Of a stretch of 59,086 bases of DNA, positions 42,853 to 51,473 are shown one piece after another. A program made the translations under genes and the position numbers. Positions within the stretch are counted from its first letter, which is position 1. The number at the start of each line of letters is the position of its first letter. The notes under the pieces are model-generated. The model ran no database searches. It was not told where the DNA came from and saw only the letters and a list, made by a program, of their open reading frames with translations. Source of the stretch: JBBQER01 sp052148155 (GTDB taxonomy: Bacteria > Actinomycetota > Acidimicrobiia > IMCC26256 > PALSA-610). The DNA is taken from the NCBI GenBank assembly GCA_052148155.1, contig JBKQIY010000030.1:1-59086 (forward strand). The letters run 5' to 3'.

Positions 42853-44793
42853 ATGACCGTGACCCGCGAACAAGCGCCAAGGACAAAGCCCGCGTACATC
42901 GGTGGGCTCGACGGTTTGCGCGCCATCGCGGTCGCTGCGGTGATCGTCTATCACTTCGCACCGTCGGCGCTGCCGGCCGGGTTCCTCGGTGTCGACGTGT
43001 TCTTCGTGGTCTCAGGTTTCCTCATCGCCCGGTTGGTCGTCGCCGAGATCGCAGGGACGGGCACGGTGGGCCTCGGTCACTTCTGGGCCCGTCGGGCCCG
43101 CCGACTGTTGCCGGCGCTCGGGACGATGACCGTCGTCGTGCTCTGCGCGGTCGCGATCAACTCGAGCGGCGCTGAGAAGCACGACATACGCGCGCAGGCG
43201 ATCGGCACGCTCTTCTACTGCGCCAACTGGGTCATCATTTTCGCGAAAAGCAGCTACTTCACGAGCATCGGTCGTCCATCACCGTTCCTGCACATGTGGT
43301 CGCTGGCGGTCGAGGAGCAGTTCTATCTGGTGCTGCCGGTGGTGTGCTTCGCGGCGCGGCGTTCGATCGTCCGCCATCCGGTCTCCGCCGCGTTCGTCGC
43401 CCTCGGCGGGGCGCTGGCATCGACGGTATGGATGGCTGTTCTCGTGTCGCCGACCGGTGATCCGTCGCGCGCGTATCTCGGCAGTGATTCCCACGCCATG
43501 GGTCTGCTTGTCGGCGTCGCGCTCGGAGTGCTGGCCGGCGCCGGCGGACCATGGGATGCGATTGCCGGGTACGTGAGATCGCACGTGCTGGTTGCCCGGG
43601 GCGCGGCTGCGGTCGGCGCGGCGTCGCTTCTCGCCATCCTTGTCGTCATGCGCGTCGCCACGTTTCAGACGTACGCGCTCTATCGTGGCGGCTTTTTCGT
43701 GTTCGCAGTGTTGTGCGCCACGGTGGTGGCCGTCGTCGCGATGCTGCCCACCGCTCCGGTCGCCAACACGTTGCGTTTGCCGTGGCTGGTCGCGGTCGGG
43801 CTGCGTTCGTATTCGCTGTATCTGTGGCACTGGCCGGTGTATGTGTTCGTGTCGCCGCGGCCCGGTCTTGACGGCGCGTCCCTGTTTGTCGTGCGGTTGG
43901 TGGTGTCGGTCGTGCTGGCCGAGATCTCCTACCGTCTGGTTGAGCGCCCATTCCGGGTGGGAGCGGTGGCGAGACGTTCGGGCAGCCGCGGCGCGGTGGT
44001 CTACTTCGCAGTTGCTGTTGTGATCGCGGTGCTGCTCGTCAGCACCGTCGCCGCGCCCGTCGCGCTTCCTCCCAGCGACCTCGCGCAGGCCGCCGCGCAG
44101 GCTGCCGCCAACACGCCCGCCCCGCCCGGGGCGCTGCGTGTCGATCTCTTCGGTGACTCCACCGGGCTCGTCTTCGGCCTGAGCGGAGCGAGGCATTCGC
44201 AAGAGCTGGATCTCACCGTCGGTGGAGACGCCCGGTTGGGATGCGGCGTCGTGCAGGACGACCACTTCAGCGACGGCCGCGTCGTCCCCAGGCCGGCCGA
44301 GTGCGACGGATGGCAGGCACGGTGGGAGAAGGCGCTGCGCCGCGACCCGCACGCCGTGCTCGCGCTCATGACCGGAGCGTGGGACATCCTCGACCAGGAA
44401 ACGAGCCACGGCCTCGTCCGGTTCGACACTCCGGCGTGGACGAACCTGGTGCGCAGCTCGTTGCGTGCCGCGCTCCAGCTGCTCACGGCGAGTGGCCGGA
44501 CCGTCTACCTGTTCCAGGTGCCGTGCTACGGCGCAGGCGATGAGAACGACCCACTGCCGGAACGAAGTGACCCGAAACGCATCGCCGCGCTCAACGCCAT
44601 TTTCGAGCAGGTCGCCAGCGAGATGCCCCACGTCGAAATCGTTCGTTGGCGAACGCTCGTATGCCCGAACGGTCACCGGGTCGAAACACTCGACGGCGTT
44701 GACATGTGGCAATCGGACAACGTGCACCTCACCAGCGCCGGAGCGTTGCTGGTGTGGAAGTGGTGGCTGCCGCAGCTCCGCCCGTCGCGCTGA
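42853..44793 (+). CDS. Acyltransferase-3 with C-terminal SGNH domain, second copy
   Basis: 646 residues. The acyltransferase-3 domain opens GGLDGLRAIAVAAVIVYHF, has FWARRARRLLPALGTM and HMWSLAVEEQFYLVLPVVCF, and ends near residue 400 with SYRLVERPFRVG. After a last helix the external SGNH domain begins VDLFGDSTGLVFGLS (near 432) and ends with MWQSDNVHLTSAGALLVW, holding the Asp-x2-His. It is a likely O-acyltransferase for a surface glycan, like the gene at 28800-31061 but only moderately similar to it. ATG 42853 directly precedes the amphipathic leader; the longer in-frame reading overlaps the divergent promoter. The next acyltransferase gene follows 93 bases downstream. Confidence 0.87.
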   Translation: MTVTREQAPRTKPAYIGGLDGLRAIAVAAVIVYHFAPSALPAGFLGVDVFFVVSGFLIARLVVAEIAGTGTVGLGHFWARRARRLLPALGTMTVVVLCAVAINSSGAEKHDIRAQAIGTLFYCANWVIIFAKSSYFTSIGRPSPFLHMWSLAVEEQFYLVLPVVCFAARRSIVRHPVSAAFVALGGALASTVWMAVLVSPTGDPSRAYLGSDSHAMGLLVGVALGVLAGAGGPWDAIAGYVRSHVLVARGAAAVGAASLLAILVVMRVATFQTYALYRGGFFVFAVLCATVVAVVAMLPTAPVANTLRLPWLVAVGLRSYSLYLWHWPVYVFVSPRPGLDGASLFVVRLVVSVVLAEISYRLVERPFRVGAVARRSGSRGAVVYFAVAVVIAVLLVSTVAAPVALPPSDLAQAAAQAAANTPAPPGALRVDLFGDSTGLVFGLSGARHSQELDLTVGGDARLGCGVVQDDHFSDGRVVPRPAECDGWQARWEKALRRDPHAVLALMTGAWDILDQETSHGLVRFDTPAWTNLVRSSLRAALQLLTASGRTVYLFQVPCYGAGDENDPLPERSDPKRIAALNAIFEQVASEMPHVEIVRWRTLVCPNGHRVETLDGVDMWQSDNVHLTSAGALLVWKWWLPQLRPSR

Positions 44794-44886
44794 CCGGCGC
44801 GCATGGTGTTCGGACATACGACGGTGCAGTCCGTGTCGTGCGATGGCCGGTTTGCAGGTTCGGTCCCGTGCGTGCCAGGGTGAATC

Positions 44887-46047
44887 GTGACCGCCGAGGT
44901 CTTCGTTTCCCCGCGCGGCCGGGCCGGACGTCACGAAGGCCGGTACCCCTGTTTCGACGGCATCCGCGCCGTCGCGGTGTTGATGGTCATCGTCTACCAC
45001 TCGGTGTTTTTCGCAACCTGGTTCGACACCTGGGGCGGAAGGTTCCTCGGGAACCTGAATGCCGGCGTGTGGATCTTCTTCGTGACGTCGGGATTCTTGT
45101 TGTACCTGCCGTTCGCGGCGGAGCATCTGCGCGACGGCCCTCACGTTTCGCGACGGGGCTATGCCACCCGACGCTTCGCCCGCATCTTCCCGGCCTATTG
45201 GGCAGTGATCGCGTTCTTTACCTTCGTCGTTCCCCGAGCGACGATCAAAGGGGTCGGAGGTTTCGCCCAGAGCCTGACGTTGACGTTCACCTATGTTCGG
45301 GCCCGCAATCCGTTCCTCGTCGGTCTTCCACCGGCGTGGAGCCTGGTCGTCGAGTTGACCTTCTACGCGTTTCTTCCGTTCTACGCGGCGGCGATCGGTC
45401 GGCTCGCTCGCCGGTGGCGGGCGCTGACGGTCGAGTTAGTGGGCGTCGCCGTGTTGTGCGCGATCGGAGTCGGCGCGATCGTCGCGATCGCACAAGGTTA
45501 CGATGCACCGTGGATCACGGTGCTACCGCAACATGTCGCCGCGTTCGCGCTCGGCATGTTCCTCGCGGTGCTGAGCTCCGCACCGTTGCGAGCGCGCACG
45601 GTGACACGACTCGAACGGCTCGGTCGACCTGCGTGGATCTGGTGGGGTCTTGCGTTCGCCGTGTTCGTCGCTATCCTGCTCGTCTGGCGCATCGAACCGC
45701 TCGGAGCCCTGACCGCAGCGCAGACCATCGGTCTCAACCTCTGTGACACGCTCATCGGGTTCTTCGTCGTGATCCCGGCGGTGCTCGGGCCGCAACATCA
45801 CGGCGCGATACGTCGAGTTCTGCGTTCCCGAACCGTGACATTTCTCGGCGTGATCAGCTACGGCCTCTACCTCTGGCACTGGTTCCTCCTCGAAGTCGTC
45901 CAGGAGGATTGGCTCGGCTGGCCGTTGCGGCACGGCAACTGGGTCGTCGTGTTCCTCGCCGGGTTCCCGGTCGTGCTCGCGGCGGCCGCCGCAAGCTGGT
46001 ACCTGCTCGAACGTCCCATCTTGCGTTGGGCGCGGTCGGTCACGTAG
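44887..46047 (+). CDS. Acyltransferase-3 family membrane protein (no SGNH domain)
   Basis: 386 residues and about ten helices. The acyltransferase-3 signature is CFDGIRAVAVLMVIVYHSV near residue 23, the histidine of YHSV being the expected catalytic base, then RRGYATRRFARIFPAYWAVI and LVVELTFYAFLPFYAAAI, and ISYGLYLWHWFLLEVV late. It lacks the extracytoplasmic SGNH extension of its two relatives here, so it would act alone or pass an acyl group to a partner. GTG 44887 is the first start in frame. Its stop lies about 50 bases before the next GT-C-like gene. It probably O-acylates a glycan or lipid; the acceptor is unknown. Confidence 0.85.
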   Translation: MTAEVFVSPRGRAGRHEGRYPCFDGIRAVAVLMVIVYHSVFFATWFDTWGGRFLGNLNAGVWIFFVTSGFLLYLPFAAEHLRDGPHVSRRGYATRRFARIFPAYWAVIAFFTFVVPRATIKGVGGFAQSLTLTFTYVRARNPFLVGLPPAWSLVVELTFYAFLPFYAAAIGRLARRWRALTVELVGVAVLCAIGVGAIVAIAQGYDAPWITVLPQHVAAFALGMFLAVLSSAPLRARTVTRLERLGRPAWIWWGLAFAVFVAILLVWRIEPLGALTAAQTIGLNLCDTLIGFFVVIPAVLGPQHHGAIRRVLRSRTVTFLGVISYGLYLWHWFLLEVVQEDWLGWPLRHGNWVVVFLAGFPVVLAAAAASWYLLERPILRWARSVT

Positions 46048-46099
46048 GCCGACGTTGGTCGAACACACCGATCTGAACTCCACTCGACGCCGCCGGCTG

Positions 46100-47875
46100 A
46101 TGACGCGACACTGGTCCGGGGCTGCGCTGGCCGAATGCGGTGCGTACGCGCTGGCGATCGCGCTCGTCCTCGGCCCAGGACTCGTCCATGCCGGTACCGA
46201 ACTGATCGGACATAGCGACGACGCGCGCTACTACACCTGGTTAGGTTGGCGTCTGGGCCGGCTGATCGCGCACGGGCACCTCGTCCCGATGCGGATCCCC
46301 GACGTGATCGCTCCGTTCGGTCTCAATCTCCGACTTGTCGACGGGTATCTCCCGTCGTACGTGTCGGGCCTGTTGAATGTCGTCTTCGGTCCGTTCCTGT
46401 CCTACAACCTGACGTTCGTCGCGGGTGCCGTCCTGAACATCGTCGGTGCTCGATCGCTCGCGCGACGACTGAGTCCGTACCGTCTGGTGCACGTCATCGC
46501 GGCGATCGCGTTCCTCAGCGCACCGCCGATCGCGCTCAACGTCCAGGTCGGGCTGCTCCCGCTCTACTGGGCGTTCACCGTGCCGCTGCTGTTGGGCGAC
46601 GCGATCGACGTCGTCGTCGGAAACCGTTCCGTGAGGCCGCTGCGCCTGGCGGTGCTGTTGGTGGTCGCCTACCTTTGCAGCGTCTATTTTCTCGTGTTCG
46701 GCGGCCTGGCGTACGGTCTGATCGTCGGCGTCGCCGCGCTGCGGCAGCGCAGCTGGCGGATACCGATCACCGTTGCCGTCGCGGTTGCGATCACGCTCGT
46801 CGTCTTGTCGCCGTTCGTCGTGTCGCGCGCGCAGTACGACCGAGCTGAGAAGAAGCGCGGCGCCGACACCGAACTGCTCAGCGACAGCGAACTGTTTTCC
46901 GCCGACGCGCTTTCGATCTTCGCCCAGCCGACCCGGTCGACACTGTTGCTGCCACGCCCAGCGGCAGTCGACCGGAGTCTCAATCGGCTGGTCGATCCGA
47001 CGCATGCGCTCGAATCGACGATCTTTCCGGGCCTGTTGCTGCTCGTCGGATTCGGGCTGTTCCTCACCGCACGCGACCGTCGTCGGACCCCGATCTTGGT
47101 GGCCGCCGCCGCCATCTGGGTGCTCTCGCTCGGACCTTCCCTCAAATTTGGCGGACGCTTCGTCTGGGAACATGCCGGGACGCCGGTGTCGTGGTTGCCA
47201 TACCGGCTCGTCCTCGCGGTTCCTTCCCTGGGTGGCCTGCGGGCCCCACTTCGGACCGGCTATGTCCTGGCGGCGCTGCTCACCGCCACCACCGCGATCG
47301 CCCTCGATCGAGTGCTGTCGAATCGGCGGGTGAGCGCAACGGTCGTCGCGGTGGTGTCGGCCGTGCTCCTCGCGACGAATCTGCTCCTGCCCCTCCCTTC
47401 GGACACGATGGGCACGACCGCCGCGAGTGAACGTGCGCTGCGGGAGATCGGACACCTGGCCCGCCCCGGCGACACCGTCTTGCGCGTGCCGGCCGATTGC
47501 GATCCCGCGTTCGAGAGCTATCAGATCTTCCACGACACGCCCGTCATCGGTTGTGCGGGTTCGTTCGCGGCAGACCCCTGGTCGAAACTGGTCCCGTTGG
47601 CGGGCTCCGATGCTCTGGCGAAGCTGCGATGCGACCGCACCGAGTACGGCCGGATAACCACCTCCGAGCGGCCGACGCAGCCGTTCGGATCGCAAGACCT
47701 CGCGCAGCTGCGCAAAGAGTTCGGCGTGCGGTTCGTCGTTGTCGACAGGTCGATGCTCGGGATCGGATGCCCGTCGGTGAACGGGACGTTAGCGTTCTTT
47801 GACCAATTCCGGTCGCTCGGAGGAGACGGTCGCTTCGAGGTGCTCGACCTGTCGGCACGGCGCCGAGACCCATAG
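46100..47875 (+). CDS. Polytopic GT-C-like membrane protein
   Basis: 591 residues with about eleven hydrophobic segments. The first external loop, GHSDDARYYTWLGWRLGRLI, carries an Asp pair in the GT-C acid position, followed by PFGLNLRLVDGYLPSYVSGL. The C-terminal 130 residues are soluble, with RPGDTVLRVPADCDPAFESY and FGVRFVVVDRSMLGIGCPS, containing four Cys that could pair outside the cell. The layout suggests a glycosyltransferase or a glycan-handling membrane enzyme, but no characterised relative is recognised. ATG 46100 lacks a clear ribosome site; TTG 46055, with AGG six bases upstream, would add 15 residues. Its stop directly abuts the stop of the convergent gene. Confidence 0.7.
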   Translation: MTRHWSGAALAECGAYALAIALVLGPGLVHAGTELIGHSDDARYYTWLGWRLGRLIAHGHLVPMRIPDVIAPFGLNLRLVDGYLPSYVSGLLNVVFGPFLSYNLTFVAGAVLNIVGARSLARRLSPYRLVHVIAAIAFLSAPPIALNVQVGLLPLYWAFTVPLLLGDAIDVVVGNRSVRPLRLAVLLVVAYLCSVYFLVFGGLAYGLIVGVAALRQRSWRIPITVAVAVAITLVVLSPFVVSRAQYDRAEKKRGADTELLSDSELFSADALSIFAQPTRSTLLLPRPAAVDRSLNRLVDPTHALESTIFPGLLLLVGFGLFLTARDRRRTPILVAAAAIWVLSLGPSLKFGGRFVWEHAGTPVSWLPYRLVLAVPSLGGLRAPLRTGYVLAALLTATTAIALDRVLSNRRVSATVVAVVSAVLLATNLLLPLPSDTMGTTAASERALREIGHLARPGDTVLRVPADCDPAFESYQIFHDTPVIGCAGSFAADPWSKLVPLAGSDALAKLRCDRTEYGRITTSERPTQPFGSQDLAQLRKEFGVRFVVVDRSMLGIGCPSVNGTLAFFDQFRSLGGDGRFEVLDLSARRRDP

Positions 47876-49594
47876 TCAGCGCGTTGGACAGCGCAGATAC
47901 AGCTTGTAGCCGTTGCCAAAATTGTCTTTGAGGCAGAAATCCTTGCGCAACACTCGACCCGGTCGTGGATCTCCGGGTTTCATCGACGCATTCGGTTCGT
48001 TCCAACTGAGCCAACGATCCGACGCGATGAACACGTCGGCGTCTTGCATGTCCTGCGTCAGACGTGTCCCGGGACGGTTGGTGAGTCCCGGCTCGAACTC
48101 GATGAAGTATGTGCCAGGCACCAAGCGCGGCAAGAGGTAATAGAGGAAGGTGTCGACGTAGGGCGTCACGGTGAGATTGCTGTTGCCGACGATGACGCGA
48201 CTTCCGGGCTTGACATCGCGGTCGACCGCGGCGAGCAGCGATTCGATGCTGCGAACGAAACTCGGATCGCTCCCCACATAGAACGTGCGGCCGTCATTGG
48301 TGACCGCGACGGTGTCGGACTTGGCGAACGAATCCTGGACGAGAGAGACATACCGTCGGGCGGTGTAGGTCGGCAGCAGCAACGAGCTCGCGATGATGAC
48401 AGCGGCGCCGGCGGCGAGACCCACACGGGGGCGAGGCCAGCTCGGTCGCAGCGCGGTGGCGGCCTCGACGATCGCGGCGGGGACGAGGACGACGACGACA
48501 CCGCTCACCCACGCGAAGTGTGCCGAATCGGCCCGTTGCAGTGCTTGAGGAAATGTGCCCAGCCCGAACAGCGCGCCGGCAAGGAGCACGCGCGGCCGGA
48601 ACGCGTCCGGCGACCGGCGCACACACCAGAATCCGAGCGCGACCAGCCCGACCGAGAGCACTGCGAGCAGCCAAAACCACGCGAAGAGCTGCTGGGCGGG
48701 CGAAAGCCTCGGGAACGGCCACCAGCGGTCGACCGCGACGATGACTCGGGCCACACCTTGGAGATGGCTCGGGCTGGGCGGCACCGGGAGTCGCCGTCCG
48801 GCCCGCAGGTGCAGTATCGGATCGACCACCATGCCGCGCCACACCGTGCCCGGCCCGGCGAGCGCGAGCTGTATCGCATAGGGGGCGAGCCCGGCGCCGA
48901 GACCGGCGAACGCGCGTCGTACCACGGTGCCCGGAAGTCCCCACAGTGCAGCCGCGCCGGCGAGCGTCACCGCGAGTCCGAGGTCGATCCGGTACAGCAT
49001 CGCAAAGCCGGCGAGCACACCGCCGACGATCGCCCACCGTCGAGCAGCTCGTGAGCTGGCCCCGCCGCCGGCGTCGTGGCGTGCTTGCACCAGGGCAGCG
49101 AGCGACGCCAGCCCGAACGCGAAACCCCCCGTGTACGGGATCGCGGTGAGCTGCAGCGCCGGCATCACGAACATCACGCTCAACAGGACCGCGGCGACGG
49201 CCACCCACCGGCCCCACCAGCGAACGACCGCAGCGGCGCCCACCGCGGCGCCGACGAGCTGCGCGAGGCCGACGAGGCGCTCGACCAGGATGTGCACGCC
49301 GAAGACCTTGTAGATCGCGGCGAGCACCCACAGGCTCCCCGGTCCGTACAAGTACAAGAAGTCCTTGTTCGGAATCGCGCCGTGCAACACCCGGTCGGGA
49401 AAGACGAGCATGAAGCCCTCTTCCATCGCGGGGCCGGCGCTGCGCAACATCGCGCGCAGGGGGAGAATGAACGCAACCGCGGTCACCACCGCGATCGTGG
49501 GCCAATTCTTTCCGGGCCGGGGCGTTAGCTGCGTGTCAACAACCGATCGCGAGTTCCGGCCGGCACTGCTCGCCGGTACGGTCGGATACCGCAC
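47876..49594 (-). CDS. GT-C-like membrane protein, tandem pair member 1
   Basis: 572 residues, about ten hydrophobic segments and a soluble C-terminal domain of about 150 residues. The first external loop has GPAMEEGFMLVFPDRVLHG, with a Glu pair instead of the usual Asp pair, then NKDFLYLYGPGSLWVLAA. It shares with the next gene (49790-51451) this loop, WRGMVVDPILHLRAGRRLPV, ALQRADSAHFAWVSG and a C-terminal block ending SWNEPNASMKPGDPRPG, so they are paralogues. GTG 49594 is a start with no clear ribosome site, and the leader before the first helix looks non-conserved. I infer a GT-C glycosyltransferase; the function is unknown. Confidence 0.72.
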   Translation of the reverse strand: MRYPTVPASSAGRNSRSVVDTQLTPRPGKNWPTIAVVTAVAFILPLRAMLRSAGPAMEEGFMLVFPDRVLHGAIPNKDFLYLYGPGSLWVLAAIYKVFGVHILVERLVGLAQLVGAAVGAAAVVRWWGRWVAVAAVLLSVMFVMPALQLTAIPYTGGFAFGLASLAALVQARHDAGGGASSRAARRWAIVGGVLAGFAMLYRIDLGLAVTLAGAAALWGLPGTVVRRAFAGLGAGLAPYAIQLALAGPGTVWRGMVVDPILHLRAGRRLPVPPSPSHLQGVARVIVAVDRWWPFPRLSPAQQLFAWFWLLAVLSVGLVALGFWCVRRSPDAFRPRVLLAGALFGLGTFPQALQRADSAHFAWVSGVVVVLVPAAIVEAATALRPSWPRPRVGLAAGAAVIIASSLLLPTYTARRYVSLVQDSFAKSDTVAVTNDGRTFYVGSDPSFVRSIESLLAAVDRDVKPGSRVIVGNSNLTVTPYVDTFLYYLLPRLVPGTYFIEFEPGLTNRPGTRLTQDMQDADVFIASDRWLSWNEPNASMKPGDPRPGRVLRKDFCLKDNFGNGYKLYLRCPTR

Positions 49595-49789
49595 CCGAGC
49601 ACGCGAACATCTCGGCGACGCGGTGTGCGTGCTGGTCTCTCGAGGTCACGACGACTGGCCGCACAGGTTCGACAACCTATCGGGGTTCACCCGCGCGAGG
49701 GTCGACGCATCCCCGGGCGCGCCGCGGCGGGCGGTCCTCGCCTGGCACGACCACGCGCCGATGATGCCGACCTGCGAAGACGACCGTCT

Positions 49790-51451
49790 CTATCGGCACT
49801 TGCGGTACAACTCGTACAGGTTGAGGTACGTGCCGACGTGGCAGAAGTCGCGCGCCAGCACTTGTACCGGCTTGTCGGATCCAACCTTGCTTGACGCGTT
49901 CGGTTCGCTCCAGTCGTCCCAGATCTTCGAGAGGATCACGATGTCGGCGGACGCGAGCTGCTTGTCGAGGCCGGAGTTCGCAGCGTTCGCCACACCAGGG
50001 TCCATCTCGATGTAGTACGTCGCCGGCACGAGGTCGGCCAGCTCGTAATAGAGGTAGGCGTCGCTGTACGGCGTTTTGCGGAGGTCGCCGGGCCCGACGA
50101 ACAGGCGTTGCCCGGGCCGTGAGATCGAAGCCGCCGCCGCGATCACCATGTTCGCGGCGGTCGCACGGTCCTGCTTGCCGTAGTAGAACACCCGTCCGTC
50201 GTGCTCGATCTTGTACGAATTGCGGTGCACGTCGAACGTCTGCAGCGAGTAGTCGGCGTAGCGCGTCGCAGTGAACGCGGGGATCATGAAGATGACCAGC
50301 GCGAGGACGGCGGCGCCGGCGCCGAACGCGAGCCGCCGCCCTGAGATCTGCGGCCGGGCGCGGCGGACGAGGTCAACGAGCGCGACCGGGAGCATGCCGA
50401 ACGGGACGGCGCTCACCCATGCGAAATGTGCGGAGTCGACGCGTTGCAGCGCCTGCGGGAGGGTGCCGAGACTGAATAGCGCGACGACGAGCAACGTGCG
50501 GGCCTGAAGCGACTCGCGATCTGCGCGCACCGCACGCCAACCTTGTATGACGAGGAACGCGACGACGCCGAGCAGTACGAAGAACCACAAAAAGAGCTGT
50601 TCTGACGCCCGAGGCTCGGGAATCGGCCACCGGAGTTGTTGTAACAGCCCCGCGCGTTCGAGGAAGCCGTCGACGTGCGACCACGGCGGCGGTATCGGCA
50701 GGCTGCGTCCCGCGCGTAAGTGGAAGACGGGATCGAGGACCATCCCGCGCCAAACATTTCCGGCGCCGGCGGTGGCGATGTGAATCGCATATGGCGCGAC
50801 GCCGACGCCGATCCCGGCGAGCAGACGCTTGACGCGTGGCCGGCTCATGCCGGAAATGAGCGCGATGACCGACAAGCCCACCGCGACGATGAGGTCGAGT
50901 CTGAACAGCAAGGCGACGCCGAGCAGCACGCCGGCCGTGAACGCCCATCGTCGCGCCCGGCGATCTTCGGGAGCATCTGCGTCGCCGCAGCGCGCGTGGA
51001 GGCCGGCGGCGAGTCCGAGTACGCCGAGGCCGACGCCGCCGACCCACGCCAGAGCGGTGAGGCCGAACGGAATGATGATGAGCGCCGAGGTGACCGCGCC
51101 CGAGACTGCGATCGTTCGGCCCCAACGGCGGGTGAGCGCGTAGACCCCGAACACGATCGCCATCTGCTGGCCGAGGCCGAACAGCCGTTCTGTGAGCAGC
51201 GAATAGCCGAAGACCTTGAACGCGGCGGCTAAGGCCCACAAGCTGCCCGGCCCGTACAGGTGCAGGAAGTCGCGATTGGGAATCTCGCCGTGGAGTACGA
51301 GCTCGGGGAAGACGAGCATGAAGCCCTCTTCCATCGGCGGTCCGGGCGCACGCAACAAGCCGCGCAACGGCAGGGCAAACATGAACGCGACGACGGCCAG
51401 CGCGACGGCCTCACCCGAATGGTTCGTGAGCTTTCCGGTTCGTTCGGACAC
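49790..51451 (-). CDS. GT-C-like membrane protein, tandem pair member 2
   Basis: 553 residues, the closest relative in the window of the gene at 47876-49594. The same landmarks appear in the same order: GPPMEEGFMLVFPELVLHG, NRDFLHLYGPGSLWALAA, WRGMVLDPVFHLRAGRSLPI, ALQRVDSAHFAWVSA, and a C-terminal WDDWSEPNASSKVGSDKP. The soluble C-terminal part contains VFYYGKQDRATAANMVIAAA and TYYIEMDPGVANAA. GTG 51451 starts 22 bases after the GMC gene's stop, so it belongs to the reverse operon from the methyltransferase. A polyprenyl-phosphate sugar transferase is plausible, but the Glu-Glu first loop is unlike the families I know. Confidence 0.72.
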   Translation of the reverse strand: MSERTGKLTNHSGEAVALAVVAFMFALPLRGLLRAPGPPMEEGFMLVFPELVLHGEIPNRDFLHLYGPGSLWALAAAFKVFGYSLLTERLFGLGQQMAIVFGVYALTRRWGRTIAVSGAVTSALIIIPFGLTALAWVGGVGLGVLGLAAGLHARCGDADAPEDRRARRWAFTAGVLLGVALLFRLDLIVAVGLSVIALISGMSRPRVKRLLAGIGVGVAPYAIHIATAGAGNVWRGMVLDPVFHLRAGRSLPIPPPWSHVDGFLERAGLLQQLRWPIPEPRASEQLFLWFFVLLGVVAFLVIQGWRAVRADRESLQARTLLVVALFSLGTLPQALQRVDSAHFAWVSAVPFGMLPVALVDLVRRARPQISGRRLAFGAGAAVLALVIFMIPAFTATRYADYSLQTFDVHRNSYKIEHDGRVFYYGKQDRATAANMVIAAAASISRPGQRLFVGPGDLRKTPYSDAYLYYELADLVPATYYIEMDPGVANAANSGLDKQLASADIVILSKIWDDWSEPNASSKVGSDKPVQVLARDFCHVGTYLNLYELYRKCR

Positions 51452-51473
51452 GCGCAGACGGTCGGACAGTGCG

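Noticed and set aside
43279..45144. 621-codon reverse frame opposite the acyltransferase genes
   Set aside because: Antisense of two genes with clear acyltransferase-3 motifs; its sequence is rich in Arg, His, Asp and Gln without domains.
49595..49789. Short forward frame reading VSRGHDDWPHRFDNLSGF between the tandem GT-C genes
   Set aside because: Only part of a frame running antisense into both neighbours, with no start or ribosome site and no family resemblance I recognise.
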